Assembly: GCA_914767715.1 (NCBI GenBank)
Contig: OU612070.1
Span: forward strand, 20,822,025 to 20,886,024
Direction of reading: 5' to 3'
Source: Membranipora membranacea
Lineage: Eukaryota; Bryozoa; Gymnolaemata; Cheilostomatida; Membraniporidae
DNA length: 64,000 nucleotides
In this document: piece after piece, positions 1-11,700 of the stretch
Layout: every line of letters starts with the position of its first letter
Position numbering within the stretch: the first letter of the stretch is position 1
Translations under genes and position numbers: made by a program
The notes under the pieces: generated by a model
The model's input: only the letters and a program-made list of their open reading frames with translations
What the model was told of the DNA's origin: nothing
Database searches by the model: none

Positions 1-260
1 TGTCCACAGCAGAGAGCTGACCATATGTGTGTTTATAGAAGGCTTGATTGATTAAACTTTTAATCATATTAAAGTGCGAGTACAACGAGTAAAATGATAC
101 TTCATTCTTCTGTTTTCTTATGTTTTCAGAAGGGAGGGTATATACCAACCTCCCTGTTTTAGTAGATATCACATTTAATTCAATAGTGAAATAGAATCAA
201 GAACATATTCCAATGAAGTTACTGGAGAGGGAAGTTCTTTGACAATGAAATATAACTCAC

Positions 261-3200
261 CAGCTCAAGGGGTGCCCCTTTAGCCCACCCATCTTTGAAT
301 GCAGGTCTGAGATCTCGGTCTAGCTGTAGTTGAGATAAAGCTTCGTCTAGTTTGCTGTGTAGATATCGGTAATAGTTTAGAAGATAGCTGGCTTTACAGT
401 AGTGAGAATTAGGCTGTAGATTAGCGGATGTTGGGTCTATACCACCAGTAACTCCGACCTGATACAAAAAGAAAATGAATACTTTATTCATATTACGCTC
501 CAGTTCTGAAAGGTAGTGACAAACAGTGCATATCCATTCCATTTTTTCAACATTTCTATATGAGAAACTACCTGTCTCCAAGTTTAGATAGTCATGGACA
601 GAGGGAAAATACTAACCAATAGTTTGAGGGATTCATAGAACATTCCTAGAGAGGCGTATGACAAGGCAGCATGGTACATACATAGCTCATGATATGGATG
701 GTGTTTCAGGCACAGCTGTAAATGAGAAATATCTTGGTGACAAGGATATTAGACAGTTATCCTCAACAAGCTAAAACTGGAACCAGATAAAAGAATCTTT
801 ATATATTAGTAGTATATAAAATAATGACTAGATAGATGGATAGTATCTCCAATAGCCTGAATTGACAAAGGATCCAGCAAAATAAAAGCGAAATTTGAAA
901 CACATCAACTTGAGAAATTAAAATATATACCATACCAAAGGGTCATTTTTGTATTCCCAGCGGGCAAATAGTTGTCTAAACTGAGTTGGAAAGAGGTTAC
1001 CGGAAGAGGCTGAACACTGTTGCCAATAGTATGCCATATGGACCGGTGGACGAGGTTGCCAAAAAGGGATTTTTAGCAACCTCTTCAAGAAGTTTAATAG
1101 AGGTTTTATATCCTTCTCAGGGAAGGATATATCAGGGATATTATTAACTGTCTCTATCCAATATTATCCGATATTAAGATTATCGTTAAATTATTTGTTA
1201 TATTTATTTATTTTATAAAATTACCTAGAAGGCCTGTGGGAGAGGGAGTAAGAGGTACTGGCTGAGTGGGGTCTGTAGTGTGCTTCTGCTTTGCTAAGAG
1301 CATTTAGCATTTGGTATTTAGATACCTAGCAAAAATAATTAATTCATAATTTAACAAATGTCTCACTTCCTGACCACCACTTGTTGTGTTGCGTATTAAG
1401 TGGTGCCAGAAGCAATTGATTCAATCAATGGCCACGTCTTATTTGCCTATTTCAATTTTCTTGGATGTGATACTGGTTCACAGGAATTAATTGAGGATGC
1501 TCATGTCTTATTTGATTACTTGGTATCTGGATGTAAAGCATTCTCAAAAACAAGCACTTCGCTAGGGGAGACAAATGCTACATTGGTCTGCAAATTACAT
1601 CGACCTAACCGTGACAACCATTTTACACTCAGCCTAGACCTCTAGGATTGGTACTGCAGTAAATTTGTACCATCGAAACCCAGGGCTCTCAACCTGGGAG
1701 GATTCGAAACCTGAGTTTTGATATTAGCATGTCATATAGTGGTATTTTAAAGGTGTAAAACACCCTGAGCATAAACAGCTGAGGGTACGCCTGAGATGGC
1801 ACAGAAATATTGTCAGGTGAAACCCCTGATATTTGAAGATTATGTGCAAAGAATAGCTGGCAAAGCAAGTCAAAGAATATATGTTGTTAAAAAAATGTTG
1901 CATCTAAGTTCAAAGCCATTAGCTTTCATGATGTTCAAAGGTTTTGTAGTTTCCCTCTTGATGTACTGTCTGCCTGTTTTGCACATGAGCATATGTACCA
2001 TAGACAAGAAATTACTAAGGAAAGTTTTTAATGTTGCCAAGAATTTGAGGCTTGACGTAGGCGACCTCGATATTATTGTGCTGTTTTGCTGATGAGCATC
2101 ACATCAAACACAATTTTTTTAGAGCGATGCCCTCAAATGCAAGTTCCATACTCTAGCAACAGGCTCCTTTATTGACAAAGTATATGCATCCTTTCGCAAC
2201 ATTTCATGTTTGTGATAGCAAGTAAATCAATAAAAACCTAGAGCATTTCTTGTAAACATAAAATCATAAACAATTTTAGATTTGATCCAGATGAACCAAT
2301 TCATATGGACAAACCAAGGCCGTCGCCACAGGCGAAAATGTATCCCCATGATGTTAAAATATGATGGTTGTAGAAATATTGATTTAAAGGCTGACGAGTC
2401 GAGGCGCCAGGGTAGAAAGCCATAATCAATGTAATTTGGTGCTATTGAAATCATTGCCTGGATTTATCCAGTTCACCTGCAAAATCACTTTTTTAACATG
2501 TCTAAACTTCTATTTAGACATAATAATCTATTTCGCAAATCACTGGGATTGGCAGTTCAATAAGAGCATAGCTTATCACAAATGAAATAAAATACCTACA
2601 ACAAATACCACACATTATTCTCATGCAAAAGTTTGATGTTATCTTTATTATTCATCTCAGTGGGGGTCTGGGTGTAATGTGTCGATATTCTATAATGCTT
2701 AGAAACCATTTTATTAAGCGTTTCATAAATAGAATTTATTATTATTAGTGTATTCAAATTAGAGACTAGATTCATTCAATCATGTCAAGTTCGTTACAAG
2801 CTAAATTTTAAAAGCATTCTCAAATGCTAATTGGAATTTAGCCATATCGATTTCACATAAATGACTTGAATAGGCAGCGCAGTGAGAGTATTTATAATCT
2901 TTGGTATTATTAGTTTAGGCAGTGCAGTATTATTTACACAGCTTATCACAACTAGAATCTAATACCTGATCATTCATTAATAATATGACATAAATTATTG
3001 TAAGGCAACATTTAGCATTGTTTATATATTATTCATCTCTGCCAATGAGCAAAATCTGAGTTTTTAGCTTACATTCTCAAATCCCCTGAGTAGCCTGAGT
3101 TGAACCCAAAAATCTGAGTAACTCGGGCTAAACCTGAGTGGTTGAGAGCCCTGTCAAAAACAATGGGGAGTAAACTGTTCTCATTCTGGAGCCATACTAA

Positions 3201-6200
3201 TAGATGGTAAAAACATTAATATTTAAGTGTTGGCTATGTGTTGTCAGTCCAGAAAGGTTATTTCTGCAACCGCCAATGGCAAGAAAATAGAGTATAAAAG
3301 CAGAAACATCTACAACCAATTATATCTGTTGCTGGGAAATTGGGATATCTGGCTCCCTCTGGCATACCTATCAAAGACAGGTGATGTCAGAGGATATTGG
3401 CCAACAATAAAGCTGCCCCTTGGCAACCTCTACAGAAGGTTGCTGGCTAAACCTTGCCGGCTGGGTTACCACTTGATCCTTAGAGTATCATCGGTGCAAA
3501 CTCACCTCAAAATCTTGTAATGCTAGTCTGTCTGACCCCAGAGCGTGATGCAAACTACCTCTGAAGAGAAGTTGTATTTTACCTCTCTGGTCCTGTTTGA
3601 CTGCCTGGTTAGCATGATTTATCGCCCGTTTCCCGTCTCCCTGCTGTCTGAATAGTACAGGAAATAGAAAATGTGATCAAAATATTATAGTATGATATAT
3701 TAGTTCAATGATTCAATAAAACACTTTAGACGGTCCACATCTTTGAGAAGCTTCAATCGATGAAAATATATATGCGTAAAATATTTATTCAATGTTTATA
3801 CTTGGATTCAAACTTTCAAAATAGAAAAGCTGAAGCTGAAACATACAAAAACAAAAACAATGGCTCAAACTCCAGAGCAAGTTAGAATATATTTGATCTA
3901 ATAAAGACCAGTGGCATCATATAGCTATATCATGAATCATAGACAGTGAACTCCATTCATCTTCCGACCCAATATCCTTGCAAAATGATAAATAATGACA
4001 GCAAAGTACACTAGAAAGGAGACAAGATGCCTGATAATGTTGTACACGCACACAAACTAACCTGTATGAATGAGCTATACTAATAATAGTATTACTGTCT
4101 GCTGGATTTATTTCCTGTAGCTCCTTATACACAGAAATGGCATTCTAAAAAACAAAGAGAACATAACCAACTAATTATCGCAAGAAGACTAGTTGGGATT
4201 AGAAAATACAATTATAGATGGTTCGTAAGAAATATTTAGCCTAATGCAATTCAAGAAACACCCTATTGCTTTCAATGTCAAGAGAGTTTGCTTGCTTCTG
4301 TGAATGTGAAGTAATACACATCAAAACTTTATGGAGTTGTGTTTATGGGGAGGGCTAGCTAGCTGTTCAACAAATGTCTGTCTTTCATACCAACATGGCG
4401 GAATTGAGAATGATACATCATTAATCCCAAATACAGCAAGAAAAGTGGTTCACACACATGCGCTTCTAAACAATGAAATACTGAACATTTACCGCCAGTT
4501 TTCCTTGTCTGTAGAGTACCAGTCCCAGTTTCTGCATCACTGAGTGTTCACAGGGTACATTTCTCTCCAAAGCATAACGGAAACACTTCTCCGCCTGAGC
4601 CAACTCCTACATTAATATTGAATTAACATATTTTAGATTTATGTCATGACAAAATGCAAAAGCGCAAGAATTTGATACCAAAGAATACATGGTGCCTTAG
4701 AGGCAATGTTTACTGAGAGTGAAGTCATCACTTAGGAGAATACATTAATATTGAATTAACATATTTTAGATTTATGTCATGACAAAATGCAAAAGCGCAA
4801 GAATTTGATACCAAAAAATACATGGTGCCTTAGAGGCAATGTTTACTGAGAGTGAAGTCATCACTTAGGAGAATAACTCTTCACCTAAATAATTAAACAT
4901 AATAATAAGCTCATGAAAAAACCTTCCAGGAACAAACTTGTACTTTTTTTATGAGTTTTCTTCTTAATATCAATGAGAGGGTAACTCTCAATTATTGTAT
5001 AACTCCATTGAAGAATATTATATTTCAATTATAAATATGTAAATGTAAATATGTAAATCACTTTTATATTTAGCTGCTCTCCAGCAATCTTTACATGAAT
5101 ATAAGATAGATACATATACATATTCAATTTAGCGCACTCCTGTACAAGGTAGGAGTGGGCAAGCTAGGCTCACCTCTTTCAGCAGCATGGGTAGTGACCG
5201 GGATTCGAACCTGCAACTCTCAGATTGAGATGCTTGAATCCTAACCACTACGCCACCCTGCCTGCCTATGTATATGTATATGATACAGGGACAGAACAAT
5301 CAGATCTTACCTGTAGCTGAAAGTGACAGGACCCTTTCATCTCAGCAAACTCTGCGTTATCCGGATATAATTTCAGACCAACTTCGAGAAGATCCATAGC
5401 ATCAAAAAACTGAGCTATGGACAACAAAACCTGCAAATAGCACAGAGCATAAGGGATTAAAAGTTTCACAGCTACCTCTACAATCAGTTATACTGAGGGT
5501 TGAAGCTTGAAGGGAGGTTAAAAGATATCATAGTAATGATGAGAGAACACAGGCTTCCTATAGCATGAAACCGCTGTAGTTCTATTTTAGCTAAGTTTTG
5601 GCAGCCTTTAGTATCTGAATAATGAAATGTACTATTGATGGATATTCCATCTTTATTAATTTAGCAATGTGTTGCTTCGTTAAGAGAATGTTCAAGTGAG
5701 TTTGACAGGATATAAAAATTGGAGAGATCATTGGTAAATAGCAATATGATTGCTCATTTCAAAGTCAAAGTTTTACTATACATCATAAGTGCTATATTTT
5801 ATTGGGAATTTTTAATTGGAATAAAAGGGACACAACTTAGATGACATGCTATGACACATTTATATTTGAGTCATACTTACAGCAGCTTTGCGGAAGATAG
5901 ACATCTGATTTTTGGGTTCTAGTGACAGTGCCAGGTTTACATCCTTCACTAAAGCTTCTATATTAGCAGTACTCTTCAGACCTGCTCGTACGTAGGCTAA
6001 AACTCGAGCCTGCAGGAGACCTACATTCTCACCCTCCTCCTATAATTAGAATAAAAGAATTAACAACTGTTGGGCCATTTGAATTCTCACAGAAGCAATG
6101 TGGTGTGCCAACAAGAGAGCACACATTTGGGAAGGTTAAAAAATGAAAAATTCTTGAAGAGCACAAATTTCATAAAAAGATGCAGGAATAAAAAAAAATC

Positions 6201-8610
6201 GAATGATTCCTGTTAGTAATTACTGTGGTTATTCTGAGATTATATAACAGCTTCTAAACCTTTTGAGTAGTCCGGTGGCAGCCCTCTCCTATCGTATCAC
6301 TTCCATTTGAACTTTTGGATGGATAAGATTTGTCATTTGTTTCTGGCGCAATGGTAATATTGTACCTTACACTAAGTTGCACAATAGGCAGTTAATTACC
6401 AAAAACGCTGCCAGTAAAAGGGAAAGTGATCAAAAAATTATGATATGGTTTCAAATTTTTTCATCACTTTCCCTTTTATAGGCAGCGTTTTTCACTTTAT
6501 CACTTTTTATAAGGGTTGTCATTCACTCAATATTTGAGATATCATGCTGATATTATACCAAAAGCTGACCAAGGTACCATGTACGAATCTGATTGGAGAG
6601 TTTGAGTAGCCCAACTCATAAGGTGAGCACAGGACAGACCTTTGAAATCTTAAAAAACCAGCAATTTTGGCCATTTTCGGCAGCGTTTTTGGCAATTTGC
6701 TGCCTATTGTGCAACTTTGTGTAATGTACATCATCACCATTGCGACCGCAAATGAAGTTGCGTTTCTAGCCACATTTTTGGAGGGCTGCCACTGGACTAG
6801 AAGTGTGATGACCATTTTCCCAAATTCCTCAATGCAATATGCATAAGCATATTTGTGAAAATGCTGATTTCATTTAATATGGTGTACCTGTATAATACTT
6901 ATCAAACGACCCCCTACCCCAACAACAAGGAAAACATCTCCCCATATCCCAATTCAGTTAAAATAATTTTGTAAACCTGTTTACCTCAATTATCTCTGTG
7001 ATGTATGAAATTGCATCCTGAGGATCAGCATACTGAGCCATAGCAACAGCTTGAGCTTCAAATAGATTTAAACGCGATTTAGAAAATACAAGTAAAATGA
7101 TGAAACAGGCATTGTAAAGATATCATGACAATTAAATTGGGTTTCTAAAAAAAAAGATGTCGTTCATTGTAGTAAACCCTATGAATCAAGATTGATTCAA
7201 TATTGACAACATTGTGTGCCTTGTAACAGCTTCCCAATATTCATGTTGGAAAAGTTTTGAGACGGTAGATAAATGTATGAAAAATACTTCTCTCGTAGCT
7301 GTAAACAATATGCAATGTGCAATTAAAGAAGTAAATTCAGTCACAGTCTTAACCATTGTCTGAATGTCGTTATATACCTATATAGCTGTCGGCTTGCCTG
7401 TCTTGTGTGGCAAATGGAATTCGTGATCGGTCTTTGAGCAGGAAATTGGTGGCCAACTGAATGAAGGGAAAATAGTGGATTCACAATACAGACACGAATG
7501 AGAAACTATAACAAGCTGTTAGCAATTGATAAAAAACTTCAATAAATAAATTAAACTGAAAACTCACAGGAGGCATTTTATTGCAGCAGAAGGCAGTCCC
7601 TATATAACAAACTAAAATAAAATACATAGACCACCAAATGGTGTTTTTGTTTAGTGTGACTAGAGTATTGATATCCAAGAATATCTTGTGCCTACTCCAA
7701 GCTTAGAAGGCCTTCAACACCATTTATCATGTGTACCACTGTGACAGCTCTGAGCCATCAAATAACTTAAGTACTTGTATCTTCTCACCTCTAATATACT
7801 TTCTGAGCATTTCCTGAGATGCAATACACAATGGATATAGAACCTGCAGGCTTCCTGTGTGCAATCTAAAACAATATACAGTTCAGCGACTTACTAACGA
7901 TAGTGCATTCATAACTGTGTAGTCCTATGCGGCTAGCAGAACAAGGGTTACCATAGTCAACATTATTTGTTTTGTACTCTCATAATCTTTCTTAGAAGAT
8001 TCAACCAAAAAGTGTTGAGTCAACTCTGCAACATGAGTAAAATAAAAAATAGGTGCATGGAAAACTTACTACTTTCCTTGACTGCCGCATGCTGTCTGGA
8101 TAGACAGATTGGCTGATCAATAACAGTGACTATTGGAGCAGCATCATCAGCAAACTCCTCTGCTGCAGCTTCATCCATATTAGCTGAGTTGTTTACCACT
8201 CCATCATCACCTGTTTCCGCAGAGTTACTTGTTGTCAGTTCCAGTCTTTCACAGCCAGCATAAAAGGAATGAAGCACAGTGAAGTGCAACCTCCTGATAA
8301 GTTTAAGATTCACTATAGTAGTAACAGCATCATCAAGATTGATGCTTGGTCGAGATGCAACAGCATATATCATACTTTGTATCTCCTTCATAGTATAGAC
8401 TTTGTCAGTTGAAACTAGATACATGTCCCTCATCAGTTTGTTATCCAGCATCATCTCTTTGGTCAAATTTGCATAATTATCTGGGTCAACAATTTCAGCT
8501 TCAATCATTTGAAAGGGTAAGGCATCGCTGATTATAGGTCTTGAGCCTTCAGATTCCAGCCAACATGCAATAATGCCCATCAATAGGAGATAGTTTTGCT
8601 TGAGAATCAT
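261..8610 (-). CDS. TTC13: TTC13-like tetratricopeptide repeat protein (3' end outside window)
   Basis: Eleven exons join in frame: 8610-8070, 7865-7789, 7456-7378, 7055-6985, 6039-5881, 5430-5311, 4606-4493, 4144-4062, 3647-3506, 715-617, 458-261. They total 1683 bp (561 codons), all with GT-AG borders and matching phases. The start at 8610 gives a hydrophobic signal-like N terminus (residues 1-23, core LLLMGIIACWL). An acidic linker follows, then a segment IPFATQ..., then TPR helices, for example ELAQAEKCFRYALERN and NAISVYKELQEINPADS. The last visible exon contains YLLNYYRYLHSKLD and AFKDGWAK, which I recognise from memory as close to vertebrate TTC13 (YLREYSRYLHAHLD, FKDHWAK). TTC13 function is poorly known, and TPRs bind protein partners. 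The conserved C-terminal half lies beyond position 1. The family call is fairly secure; individual splice borders are read by eye. Confidence 0.82.
936..1016 (-). other. Candidate cassette exon of the TTC13-like gene
   Basis: This 81-bp open segment (27 codons) lies in the 2.8 kb intron between exons 3647-3506 and 715-617. It has an AACAG acceptor at 1017 and a GTATGG donor at 935, and is phase 0 at both ends, so inclusion would keep the frame. It encodes a stretch ending in ARWEYKNDPL. The flanking exons align to TTC13 without a gap (DFE joined to LCLKHHPY), so the segment is either an alternative exon or a chance open stretch. Confidence 0.3.
1107..1131. repeat. Perfect 10-bp hairpin
   Basis: TATATCCTTC and GAAGGATATA flank a 5-nt loop, inside the 1017-3505 intron of the TTC13-like gene. 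About 30 bp upstream is a second small inverted repeat (GAGGTTGC / GCAACCTC, about 1054-1083). No function is evident. Confidence 0.6.
1681..3153. mobile_element. hAT-like DNA transposon, non-autonomous or decayed
   Basis: The 14 bases CAGGGCTCTCAACC at 1681 recur as an exact inverted copy ending at 3153. CAGGG-type ends with CTCTCAA are typical of hAT superfamily terminal inverted repeats. The 8 bp outside each end (1673-1680 tcgaaacc; 3154-3161 tcaaaaac) match at 6 of 8 positions, as expected for an aged hAT 8-bp target duplication. No transposase reading frame is present. The interior carries a reverse-transcriptase relic and two diverged copies of a segment containing agcttatcaca (near 2571 and 2939). 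It sits in a TTC13-like intron, on neither gene's splice sites. Confidence 0.7.
1796..2200 (+). pseudogene. Decayed non-LTR retrotransposon reverse-transcriptase C-terminal segment
   Basis: An open segment (1796-2092) reads KASQRIYVVKKMLHL, then FKGFVVSLLMYCLPV, then DKKLLRKVFNVAKNL. This follows the usual C-terminal pattern of CR1/Jockey-like reverse transcriptases (QRLYxLRxL, then FYRSxIxSxLxYCxxVW, then KxxLxRIVxxAxKI). The catalytic domain is absent, and the frame breaks at 2091 and decays by about 2200. It lies inside the hAT-like element and is probably an older nested insertion or a captured fragment. Not a functional gene. Confidence 0.5.
4608..4873. repeat. 133-bp tandem duplication in intron
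   Basis: Positions 4608-4740 and 4741-4873 are direct copies with one visible difference (caaagaatac versus caaaaaatac). The first copy begins 2 bp past the 3' end of TTC13-like exon 4606-4493, on its intron side, so the left copy abuts the acceptor. The near identity implies a recent event, or an assembly duplication. Confidence 0.9.
5130..5266 (-). mobile_element. tRNA-derived SINE-like element
   Basis: On the minus strand the head has a perfect A box (TGGCGTAGTGG, 5255-5245) and a perfect B box (GGTTCGAATCC, 5211-5201) about 33 nt apart. GGGTGGC and the matching 3' strand can still form most of an acceptor stem. The body continues past the tRNA part to about 5130 and includes a short inverted repeat (CACTCCT / AGGAGTG). 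The cloverleaf is imperfect, especially the T stem, and the extra body argues against a working tRNA gene. The 3' limit is approximate. It lies in the TTC13-like intron 5310-4607. Confidence 0.65.
6270..6797. mobile_element. Long-inverted-repeat MITE flanked by TA
   Basis: The ends GTCCGGTGGCAGCCCTC (6270) and its inverted partner finishing at 6797 (GAGGGCTGCCACTGGAC) differ at one position and are each bordered by TA (6268-6269, 6798-6799). The arms match for roughly 150 bp; for example GTTGCACAATAGGCAG occurs near 6373 and inverted near 6710. Inside is a second hairpin (about 6400-6440 versus 6452-6492) with GTGATCAAAAAA / CATCACTTTCCC sequences. TA duplication suggests a Tc1/mariner-type mobiliser. 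No transposase. Located in the TTC13-like intron 6984-6040. Confidence 0.75.
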
Positions 8611-8756
8611 TTTTTCTTCTCTAACTCTCCAAAATTTAAAGAGAGAATAAGTTATTTACCTCCACATTGAAGAGCTTGCAACTTCCGTTTCCTGGTTAAC
8701 TTGGTTCAGAAATCTAATTTTTAGGAGGTGGGATCACAGCTTTGCATAAGCAAAGC
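8611..8756. promoter_or_regulatory. Putative bidirectional promoter between the TTC13-like gene and RAB8
   Basis: The start codons of two divergent genes are only 146 bp apart, so both 5' UTRs and the core promoter must overlap here unless upstream exons exist. The spacer contains ACTTCCGTTTCC (8681-8692), an ETS-type motif (CGGAAGT on the minus strand) common in bidirectional housekeeping promoters. No clear TATA box is seen. An acceptor-like stretch (CTAATTTTTAG, ending near 8724) precedes the RAB8 ATG, so an upstream 5' UTR exon or trans-splicing cannot be excluded. Confidence 0.55.
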
Positions 8757-11700
8757 ATGGCTAAAACATATGACTATCTCTTCAAATTGTTACTGATTGG
8801 AGATTCAGGTGTTGGCAAAACATGTGTGCTCTTTAGGTTTTCTGAAGATGCCTTCAACTCCACATTTATATCCACAATAGGTATGTAAAGTTATTTTATT
8901 TGATCATTATTATTTATATAAATTAATAATAATTAATATATACAGTTAAGTTACATTATCAATAATCATTTTTTTTATATGGTTATACTTCAATTCAAGC
9001 TTAGGTCACTTACTGTTGGTTTCTTTCAAATTTGCACATAACTCATAAGAAAAGTGTGCTAGTGAGGTGGGTGAAAGTAACAGTAATAAGTTGTAAACTT
9101 CGGGATCATTTTTGGAGGAGTCACACAGTGACACACACACAGTGACTCACACAGTGGCTACTCCCTTTGCTTGACCAATATAATGACCATAGTGGGGAAG
9201 GAGGGAACACAGCTATGTTTCTAGCCTAAAGAGTATCTTTGATAAGAATACATATTACTTGGGCATATCTAACTGTTCCCTGGTCTAAACCCTGGTCCTA
9301 ACATTTAGAGGCATCCCTAAACCGATTTCTTCGACAAATCAATAGGATGTGCTACCTCATCTGAGGTAAGGAAACTGAGGTAAGGAAACCCTGTGTGTTC
9401 TGGGCCCAACCCTCTATATAAAATTGTCGGTTATTTGCAGAATCTCTTTCCAATAGAGGAACCCCACCTGACCTTCATCGGATATACTGCTAGCAACATA
9501 TTTGGTATCTGCTGACTCCCAGACATAGTCCTCCCTGGCCTGTGATATTTAAAGGATCAAGAGTATTAAATGTCTCTGTCATATTTCAGCCAGCCTAACC
9601 TCGATGTACACATGACCTATGACTACCGTCTGATATAGGACACCAGCACATGGTGTACATGGAAATTAAAGTTTTAGCGGGTTGTTAAAAAATATTGGTT
9701 GGTTGTGTGAAATCTAGAGACTCAGCATCATCTGCATAGTAGCGACTAGTAGACTAAGTGTCACATTGAGGTAATGATAAAGGCACTGCAGTGGATTGTA
9801 GGCTAACAAGCTGTGTTAGTATTCTCTCAATTTTTCATTGATTTTTTAAATCTATGAACCAATAGGCCTGCAAATCTTTAAACAATAACGACCCCCATGT
9901 CAGGTCATTAAGACCGGAGAATTAAGCCTGTGAGGATTTTGTTACCTTTCAGTTCATGTACCAAATCCTAATTGGGTAAGTTTTGCTAACTTTGAGGGTC
10001 AAGGTCCAGATCATGTTGTTGTACCATTATCCAGATACTGCCACAGTGGAAGGTGGGCTCACTGTTGAGCTACTAATTGGTGATGTTGGTCAAAGTCAAG
10101 GGATCATATCACTCACTTTCACGGCGAGTGGAGCACACTTGGGGTCAAGACAAAACGTCTTAGTTTGTGGACTGATTTAGGATTTGAACCCATAACCTTA
10201 AACACTTGGGTGCTGAAGGCGTTACGTCCTAACCACTTGCCCACCTTCTATAGCAATGCTGAAACCATAAATATAGGTAAATATGGACCAATATCAACTA
10301 GATGCCTCTATTGCGTTCTTTTTGCTATTTAGGCATTGACTTCAAAATCAGGACAATAGACTTGGATGGCAAGAAAATCAAGCTACAAATATGGTAAGTA
10401 TATATTATCTATTTGAGTGGTCTAATGGTTTTAACTTTCCAATGAATTTCTCTTGTATTATAATTGTGTAAGCTCCATCTCAAGATATGTGGGAGTCATT
10501 TGAACTTGTGACACACATTCATGAATCACCATAATCGGCTATATGAATGTCTCCGTGTCATTGAAAACTTACTCACATTCCGATAAATTGTGCATATGCG
10601 ATCATAATAGTTAGTTGAATCACTCGCAGGCAAAGACAGTATTGTTGGCCAGGAAAGCTCCCCTAATTACCACTTGCTACTTTTACTTTAATGGGCTTAG
10701 CATATACTTCAGTAAACAACATGCCCAATACTCTTGAATATTGCATGTTCATCTTTAAATAAGGTCTCCTTTCTCATGTGGCTATGTATTATTTTTCAAG
10801 TACTTCATCAAATTTCATATATAGAGGCTGGTAGCGTTTGATTTCAGGCTATAAGAAGTACCATTGAGAAAGCCTGGTTTGAGCCAGCAAATGGTATTGG
10901 CCAACTATGTTTCAGATTCCCAGGGTTCAGTTTTAATTAGTGAATTCTTCGCATTCTTTGTTGTATTTGACTCAAGCCTGTCATGAGCATAGTAAGATAC
11001 TGGGAACGCTTGCATCACTAATGGCATTGTGGGGATTTTATCTTTGTTAATATTGATAGTAATAGCCGTTAGGCCTACTCACAATCAATTAAGAGTGAAT
11101 CCATCGATAATTATTCCCTGTTGTGCCTCCTAAAGGCCTTTGTAACTCACAGTCTGTTTTTGATTTCAAGTTTTTAATCAAGCCATATATATGTTGTCAC
11201 ACAGTTTAAAAGACCCGTTACTCTTTAATTGCCGTAGCGGACTCAGGGCCAAACTTTCAACTTTCTCCCCCTACTCCAATTTGTAGTGTTGTTTAGATCT
11301 GTGGGCAAAGCTGATGTAATAGGCATAGGGTTTTACTTCACATTTTGCCAGCAAAAGGTGTGATGTGATCACTCCCACAATGACTCACCAAACCTTATCT
11401 TATCTCACCTTGTGGAAACTTATGGAAATTCCAAATGAAAAATAAGCATACCTGGCAGCACTAGAATGCTACTAGCGGTCAATATAGTCGGCAGTTTAAC
11501 AATGGCCATTTCCTGAAGGTTTACAGGGATTTTGCTCATGTAAAGTAAGCATAGCCGTATCCATGCTTAGTTGGTCACCAATCTGTTCATAAAGTTCTCT
11601 TGTGTTCCTATCTTTGACATGCGTTGTTGATTTCTGCTTGTAACATCCTGCTAAAAGATAGCAGATATCTAATCGGATTCTACAATGAACTAACCTCCAG

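Noticed and set aside
3227-3520. Plus-strand 97-codon ORF.
   Set aside because: It overlaps TTC13-like exon 3647-3506 on the opposite strand and has no family similarity or splice context.
5190-5266. Functional tRNA gene.
   Set aside because: The A and B boxes are perfect, but the T stem mispairs and the element continues into a non-tRNA body, so a SINE is more likely.
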